Assembly (NCBI GenBank): GCA_023052935.1
Contig: CM041293.1
Span: forward strand, 149,366,968 to 149,430,967
DNA length: 64,000 nucleotides
Direction: 5' to 3'
Source of the DNA: Piezodorus guildinii
Taxonomy: Eukaryota; Arthropoda; Insecta; Hemiptera; Pentatomidae
The notes below the pieces were generated by a model. That model saw only the letters and a program-made list of their open reading frames with translations, was not told the DNA's origin and did not search any database. This document shows, piece by piece, positions 57,318 through 64,000 of this stretch (positions are counted from its first letter, which is position 1; every line of letters starts with the position of its first letter). A program made the translations under genes and the position numbers.

Positions 57318-57811
57318 AAATAAACAGTATATTCCCTTCGGAGCTGTTTTAGAAGAATGAGAAATGTATTTATTCAATTGAGCACCAGTAAAACATTACG
57401 AATTTGTAAGGTGTTAAAGGCCTAAAGAGTTATTCCTAATGACTCATATAGAAAGAGGGAGAGAGAAAACATAATCAACGCAAATTCAAATTGATTTTAC
57501 TTTTAATTCAAAATTTCTAATACGCAGTTCATTTCTATACCAAATTTAATTATATAATTTAGGTTTAGTAAAAGTAAATCAAAGAGGATTTTTAACGTTC
57601 AAAGAAAGTTGTGATCGTTGAAATACAAATGTTCCTAGATGTTTCATGATGATCTTAAGTTGTAGGCATCACTGGACTATTGAGACATTGATTTCCAAAA
57701 GGTACTATTTCATTTTTGAAAATTTTACAGAATATCTAAAGATCTGTATAAATATTTATTTACGATATTATTATTGACCAAATTTATTTGATTCTTTTTC
57801 TATTGAAATCT
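57318..57811. other. Intergenic stretch
   Basis: No feature recognised. Confidence 0.35.
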
Positions 57812-58769
57812 TATTTTTACTTTCTCTTACCTATATATGAAATATGAAGGAATTTTTTCATTGAATATAAGAGAAAAAAACAATTTTTTTTAAAGGAAAG
57901 TATTGCGATCGTTAGGGAAATTGAATTCCAGTTTTCAACGGAAATACACGTTTTAGAATACCCTGAGTCGAAACAACCAAGTCCCGCAAAAAGGTGTGTG
58001 TGTGTGGTGACTCCCGGGCGAAAACGAAAAGTCCTGTGAAACTGAAATTACACATTTAAGGCAACTATACGCCCGAGATGTTACAGAAACTTCTTCATCA
58101 AAATCACCTGACCGGAAGAGCAACATAATAACATGCATTTTGAACCTTTTTACGATTTTCTCAAAAACGGATTTTGATTAAACTCACTGTATGGATGTAA
58201 AATTTAATAGGCTTTAATATAATATAGGTTTGATCCTGATTGAAATAGTCTGACAGTGCTTAAATGCCGATATTTTAAAATTTCTTTCCCTAAAGTACCT
58301 CTAATTTTGTAGATATTAAAAAAAAAAAAAAAAAAAAAAATATTTTTATCAACGTTAAAAAACTGGCAAATATATAACTTAAACGCATTCGATCTCTAAC
58401 TAAAGGAGAAAACTGTAAACACATATATATATACATATTTTTTTTTTTTTTTTTTTTCGATTTTTCGTTTTAACAGTAATATAGATGTATGATATACCGT
58501 TAGAAAGCTAAATATTTTAGAAATAATATTTTCTTATACACAACCTTGTAAAAGTTAATAAAGTGATAAAAAGCCGATAAATCTAACAGATTATTTTAAA
58601 TTATAATAGAATAGATTTTTTTAATAAAACACATGTTTCTACAGAAATTTAATTTATTTGTTGAAATTAAATTTATCTACTCTTAACTTCAAATTGAAAA
58701 TTCTTTAATCGTTTTTTAAAACAGATGTAAGTGGAAGTCGTGTGCCATCTGCACCAGATTTTTATTTAT
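57812..58769 (-). repeat. Repeat A copy 10
   Basis: Complete. Inner end atttttactttctcttacc, outer end gcaccagatttttatttat. Inverted relative to copy 9, and both outer ends are followed by ttcaaaca. The frame 57953-58138 is repeat sequence. Confidence 0.85.
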
Positions 58770-58779
58770 TTCAAACAAG

Positions 58780-59610
58780 ACATTTGAGATACGATTTAAT
58801 ATGCCATCTGCAATTACTTTGCAATGAGCAAATTTGTAGACAGCACCAGCGGCTCATCACAACAGAGCTCGTCAGATCAAGCATATCAATTTACACCGTC
58901 TGCAGTCGCCGAGTTGGGCTGTAAGGATTCGTAGAGCATTTTAATGTTTCTGTAAGTGGGTTGGTGTTGTATGTTAGTCTACGTTAGAAGTCATTGCTTA
59001 TGTGTCTTGCCTTTTCAAAGTTATACTCTCATTTACTTGATGAGAGTACTATTAATACAATTTTACATTGCAATAAATATAATCTTGTTTGAATGAAGTG
59101 CTTTTTAATTTTTCATTTCCTTAGAGATCAATTCATTTAACCATAAATTCAAAACAAAAAGATCATTAACTTATGTTCAGTGGTTACAAAAGAGTCTCTA
59201 CAGAATGACCTCTTTTCCTCTTTAAAATCTTACAAAATAGTGACTGCAGAATATTATTTACATGCTAGTACCTTTCAAGTGCATTTACTGTTGTAGAAAA
59301 TCTTATTATTGTATAATGTCTGGAATCTCAAGGCATTATTCTTTTTTTTTTTTTCCAAGATTAAAGAAGTAAAGCTTTTTTTCTCAAGGGTATTTTATTT
59401 GCTGGAGAGGAAGGCATTGGAGCCCTAACTGCACACTCATTTGGTCAGTCATTACATTGATTTGTTCTCGTTCCGTCGGAACCACCGGCAACTCAATCCA
59501 CCGCCTCAAGTACGCTCGTGTAAAAGTGTCATTTCGTTAATCCCCTTATTTAAGAAATTACACGACATTTTTTTCCTGAAAAAATAATATTTATATATAA
59601 ATATATATAT
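58780..59610. other. Intergenic stretch
   Basis: No feature recognised; a small GC-richer piece at 59400-59525 is unassigned. Confidence 0.35.
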
Positions 59611-59617
59611 TTATTAT

Positions 59618-59691
<74 letters not shown>

Positions 59692-59748
59692 TCGTATTAC
59701 GAAGTCGGTTCTGTAAAATTTGTTAATGAATGTTATAATTCGTTGGTA

Positions 59749-60673
59749 TTGGGTTGTGTCACATAAAATGTGCGTTTTCAAGGTAAAGGATTTTTATTAA
59801 AAATACGATATGAAAACAAGATAATTTCATTCGAAGTATTCGCCTTCTTTTTCTACACATTTTCCCCAACGTGACATAAACTTTTTTATCCCCAAACTGA
59901 AAAAGTCTGAGCTTTGAAGTGAAACAAAATCTGAAAACGGACTTTTCACTTGATCATCATTTTCAAAAAGTTTTCCTTTGTCGAAGATGTCTAAATTCCT
60001 GAACAGGTGTTAATCTGTATGAAACAAGTCGGCAGAATACGGTAGGTGCAGAAGAACTTCGTAGCCCAGTTCTTTCAATATTTGCACGGTATGTTTTGAA
60101 ACATGGGGTCTTGCTGCCGCTCAGTGAGATCATGAGGTACCCATGTATCGAGCTTATTTAATTTCCCAATTGACTTTAAATGTCTGTAAACGGTAGATGC
60201 ACTTGCATTTAGTTGTGCTGAGAGTCCTTTAACTGTCTGGTAGGGGTTTCCTTCTACTGTATGTTTAAGGACATCGTTGTCTATTACGGAAGGAGGTCTT
60301 CCTCGGGGCAAGTTTTCCAAGTCGGTATCCCCAGCTGAAAACTTAGCAAAATAACGGCGAATGGTCCGTTCATTAACACTCCCTTCCCCAAACGCCTTGC
60401 AAATATTTCTAGCGGCCTCAGCTGCTGAATGGGTGAGTTTAAACTCGTACAAAAATATTACTCGAAAATCGCTTGTTTACTTGTACATAGTTGGATGTAG
60501 ACTAAAAAGTGGGTAATTGATTGGGAAGCTAATGTTTGTAATACAAGGGTAGAGGATTAGTAACTGTTTACTTTAAATATGTAAACATTTGGAAGAAAAC
60601 AACAGGGACCTGCAAAATCCTATATGTATTTCAGATACTATAAAAAACGGACATTTCATGTGAAACAACCCAA
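59749..60673 (-). mobile_element. mariner, internal deletion, copy 2
   Basis: Termini ttgggttgtgtcacata... and ...acatttcatgtgaaacaacccaa, flanked by TA (59747-59748 and 60674-60675). 925 bp. It keeps the DNA-binding half and the C-terminal end of the transposase; the middle with the first two catalytic Asp residues is deleted. Confidence 0.9.
59855..60475 (-). pseudogene. mariner transposase with central deletion
   Basis: DNA-binding part at 60475-60080: FKLTHSAAEAARN, NERTIRRYFAKFSAGD, the linker LPRGRPPS, and a second HTH with YQTVKGLSAQLNASASTVYRHLK. After the motif MFQNIPCK the frame shifts to the C-terminal piece (60095-59860): ELGYEVLLHLPYSADLFHTD, where family members have the third catalytic Asp block, then a stop and KFMSRWGKCVEKEG. 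A stop also lies near the start of the frame (TAA shortly after the ATG). No activity expected. Confidence 0.85.
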
Positions 60674-60679
60674 TAATAA

Positions 60680-61900
60680 TATTTGTTATAACTTAGGTAT
60701 CTCAAGAAACGAAAAAAAAAAATTGAATTTTTTTGTCCCATTGTACTATTTGTTTTTTAATTATTTGAAATCATAACATAGATTTCTAATTTTTTTTTTC
60801 CTTCTTCTAAAATCACGATTGTATCATATTTCCCTCAGCCCTCGTTGACTAGAGCCTGAATCGTACACACAGACTTATGAATTATTACTTATGATCTCTT
60901 TAAATATTTTTATTTGATTTTCATACTATAATATTGGGTTGTAATATAAGCCTCGTAGCATTTTTAAATATTTCAATGTAAAACTCTCTTTGCTTATAAA
61001 ATCAAGTTTACTTGGTCAATATTGTTTATATATTCTAAAAAAGTATTAACTAAGGTTCTTTTATGCATCAGTTTTAACCGAGATTCCCTTTCTTCATGTG
61101 GTCAATATACTTCATTTTGTGATTTTTTATTTCCGAAAAGGAAAATCCGCATATGTATTACAATGATGACTTAGAAACCGATAATTTCGACTTGGAACAA
61201 TCATAAAACTCTGGTCGTCCTTCAACTATTGATGACCAAACTCCACAATTTACCGGAAAGTTGGCAACACTTAATTGATTAATAATATTAAAAATAATTT
61301 GAAGTTTTTTTAAATCATCGATAAGAACGTTACAAAATTATTTTACAACCCAATTATTTACAGTAACTACTTAAATTGGATAAAACTGTTGTTATTAATA
61401 ATATTTTATTAATATTGCGAAAAATGAATATTTGCCAATTTTTTATATTCATACACAAAAAAAGTCTATGTTCTCAAGATCGAAATTTTTACAGCAAGAA
61501 GGGCTATGACTAAGCTATATAAAAAACAAATAATTAAAAGTGAGTCTATTTTCCTTTATATACTTTTATCTTGTTTAAAATCTTATTTTTATGTTTTCGG
61601 GTATTTTTTAAACATCTTTCTTCACTATTTATGTAATGAGTTGAGGAGACAAAAAATACAAAGCATGTCCTCAGTCGTATTGTTAATTTTTGTTTTGAAC
61701 TGATATTTAAAATTTTTTTAGGAATTACAAAGATTTTTCCATCACATGTTTTTGCCCGAGGAGCGGACTTAAATCGGTCGCAGTGCTAAAAGTACGTGTT
61801 TAGCCCGACAAAATTTTATTTAGGGTATTATATTCACAAAAGAATAGACAATAATTATTCATATATGATTATATCAAATTGGAACAATCTCTTCTAATTT
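60680..61900. other. AT-rich stretch without genes
   Basis: The 65-codon frame at 61506-61703 has no recognisable feature. Nothing else identified. Confidence 0.4.
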
Positions 61901-61944
61901 TGTTTAATGTATTTATTTATCAAAACATGTCAATAATAAATCTT

Positions 61945-61982
61945 ATTACGTTTCGAGGTTTCACAGGCCTCATCTTCAGATG
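61945..61982 (-). ncRNA. Hammerhead ribozyme-like motif
   Basis: On the minus strand: CTGAAGA (complement of 61973-61979), one extra T, stem II GAGG/CCTC with loop CCTGTGAAA, GAAA, and CGTA as the cleavage side (GTA fits the NUH rule). Stem I is weak by eye (two pairs). Confidence 0.45.
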
Positions 61983-62395
61983 TTCAATATTATCTAAAAT
62001 ATAATTGAATAAATATTATAACTAATTATATACACATTAAGAACATTTATCTATAAATTAGAAACAATTTATCATTTAAACATTTACTTCTGTTTAATAT
62101 TATATATATACTTACATTTATTTCCATATTGTTACTCAATATAGGTCATTTAATAATATAATTTATTCACATTATCAAATTTTAATAACTTTTCAACATA
62201 CACTAAATTTTGATAATTGTGAATAAATTTATAATATTAAATTATAAATTGAAAACCAATAATGATTGAGTAACAATATGGAAATAAATGTAATGTAAAA
62301 TATATAATAATATTAAACAGAATGTAAATAGTTTAAATGATAAATTGTTTCTAATATTTATAGATAATATGTTCCTAATGTGTATTATATTAATT
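61945..62395. mobile_element. Second fold-back element with a hammerhead-like end
   Basis: The left arm (about 62015-62210) and right arm (about 62215-62395) are inverted copies: acatttatttccatattgttactcaat mirrors attgagtaacaatatggaaataaatgt, and cattaagaacat... mirrors ...atgttcctaatg. The left side alone extends to the hammerhead-like motif at 61945-61982; the right side breaks off before the matching point. Confidence 0.7.
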
Positions 62396-62399
62396 TTAA

Positions 62400-63135
62400 G
62401 TCGTAATGTAAGAGCTCTTTCAAAAGTCGAAAATCCTTAAATAAGTAATTTTTAAATAAATGATTCTATATTTTTCTTAATAATTCCTTTTCCGTAAGCT
62501 ATGAAAGTTTAAATAAAGACAGTTCTTTTTCTCTTTTCTACGCGTACATTGTTAATTATTTATTAAACCAAATATATCATTCAGGGAAAAATGAGCAGAG
62601 TTATTAAAATACAAATCGTAAAGCTCACTACAGATCTAAGCTTTTTACCAGTCGTAAAATACCAACGTAAAATCCTAACTTCTTCTTAGGAGATGCCAAC
62701 TATAAAAGAGGACATAGCAGCTTGGAAGAGAAAAAAAAAAAACTGTTTTCGAAGCATCCGAGAAGTTAGAAGAAGTTTTGACAGAAGATGTAGGAGGTTT
62801 AGTGTCAGGCCTCATAACTCCATTTTCCAGTCAATTTGAGATAATGAAGTGTTTTCGAGGGAGATACAGAGAAGAATTCGGTCAGTGCTCTGTCTTCTAA
62901 CTTCTCTCCCTCCAGCTTTCCACCAACAGTAGTTGATAAAATATTATTTAATAAAAATTGGACAATTACCTGTTTAACATATCTATCTAATTACATTTCA
63001 AATAATAATATACTTTTTAATAGTTATTATATATTACACTTAATATGGAAAGATAAAGCTGCCAAGCTATTGAACATATTGTAAATTTTAAACTTTTATT
63101 ACCTCTCCATATGTGAAATAATATAGATTTCAAAG
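62400..63135. other. Intergenic stretch with one unexplained coding-like piece
   Basis: From about 62690 to 62900 there is a less AT-biased segment after a ttcttcttag acceptor-like sequence. Read with a 1-nt shift at an A-run it gives a helical-looking peptide (SEKLEEVLTEDVGGLVSG). I cannot tie it to a family; it may be a decayed exon or chance. Confidence 0.25.
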
Positions 63136-63148
63136 TACTCACTTGGGG

Positions 63149-63435
63149 TCACCATAGCGTATTGGCTAGCATAACAGCCTCATATGCCCAAGATCCCGGG
63201 TTCAAACCCACGGGTGACCTAGGGTTTTTTAATAGGAGTAAAAAATCCTTAGTTATGCCGTCCTTAGGAGGGGGCGTTAAAAGGTGATCCCGAAGTTGTG
63301 CTATATCAGGTACTCGTTAAAGATCCCTATCCTAATAAAACGTGGATATGAAAAATTTAGTACTCCCACCATAGCATCGTCTGATTAGACATAGTAGCAT
63401 AAAAGTGACGTAAAACGAATAAACAAACAGACAAA
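63149..63435 (+). mobile_element. tRNA-derived SINE, copy 4 (full)
   Basis: Head ggggtcaccatagcgtattggc then ctagcataacagcc and a B box in gggttcaaacccac. The body follows as in 18565-18837. The tail is cgaataaacaaacagacaaac. Flanking duplication not clear. Confidence 0.85.
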
Positions 63436-63753
63436 CTAATCACTGTCCTAACTACTTATATTATTAGGAGACATTAACAATCGGTTAATCTATTGCAAAC
63501 CTCAGTTATAAAAAACAAATGGGAAGGTTAAAAGTTTATTTGTTGTGTGAAATAATATAAATGTATTTGGTTGTAAAAATAATAATGTGCTTCTGTAAAA
63601 AGAACTCTTCATTTATAATACACATCCTTCCCCTTACAAAATAATTAACACATGTGTGTTATCTGTCCGTAGTGATAAGAATCTTCGGTCCTGGAGATAA
63701 TTTCTTTGCTTTTCCATTTAATCTAATATAATTTGTTTCCTTGAAAACCAGTG

Positions 63754-63818
<65 letters not shown>

Positions 63819-64000
63819 ATATATATACATATATATATTGAATAATATTTGAATTAAGTACAAATTAATTAAGCTTAAAAGGAATACAACGATTCTGCAT
63901 TACTATTGTCAGATGATTGCTAGGACATCTACGTGTTGGATGTGGCTGGTTCAATCTGCATTGCTCTGTCCTTTGCTGGTGTCCTGAATTTCAATATGCG
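63436..64000. other. Window end, no gene
   Basis: Contains (TA)n at 63756-63815. Nothing else recognised. Confidence 0.4.

Overview
This is a stretch of insect-type nuclear DNA: AT-rich, full of poly(A)/poly(T) and (TA)n tracts, with no convincing host gene. Almost everything that can be identified is mobile DNA or its debris. The combination of Jockey-type and I-type LINEs, a CsRn1-like Ty3/gypsy element, Mos1-type mariners, a Tc1 relic, tRNA-derived SINEs and fold-back elements points to an arthropod, most likely an insect; the species cannot be named from the sequence. A 100-N assembly gap lies at 15360-15459.

Layout. 0-7.3 kb: a young Ty3/gypsy element (428-4439; 196-bp LTRs with two differences, 5-bp target duplication) sits inside a Helitron-like repeat, which itself interrupts a copy of an unclassified ~0.9-kb family called repeat A here. 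7.3-19.4 kb: repeat A copies, three tRNA-derived SINEs, a mariner end, Jockey 3' fragments and the gap. 19.5-25 kb: a full-length I-type LINE with 14-bp target duplications, two overlapping ORFs and few disabling mutations. 26-37 kb: two long minus-strand Jockey LINEs, one splitting a repeat A copy. 37-39.3 kb: a large fold-back element with tandemly repeated arms. 39-44.1 kb: a small MITE, a deleted mariner and a palindromic element carrying hammerhead-ribozyme-like motifs in both arms. 44.9-50.9 kb: further Jockey copies, a SINE and a Tc1 relic. 52.3-58.8 kb: two inverted repeat A copies flanked by an 8-bp direct repeat, possibly the ends of one 6.4-kb transposon; between them lie a palindromic element, an RTE-like LINE and another Jockey copy. 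59-64 kb: a second deleted mariner, a second fold-back with a hammerhead-like motif, a SINE and (TA)n.

Functionally, the autonomous families (gypsy, I, Jockey) carry nearly complete enzyme sets, but every copy here has at least one disabling mutation or a truncation. The SINEs, fold-backs, MITEs and deleted mariners are non-autonomous. The observations most worth following up are a 17-nt self-complementarity that places a self-primer opposite the primer-binding site of the gypsy element, hammerhead-like motifs in fold-back repeats, and the possibility that repeat A is the long terminal inverted repeat of a larger transposon.
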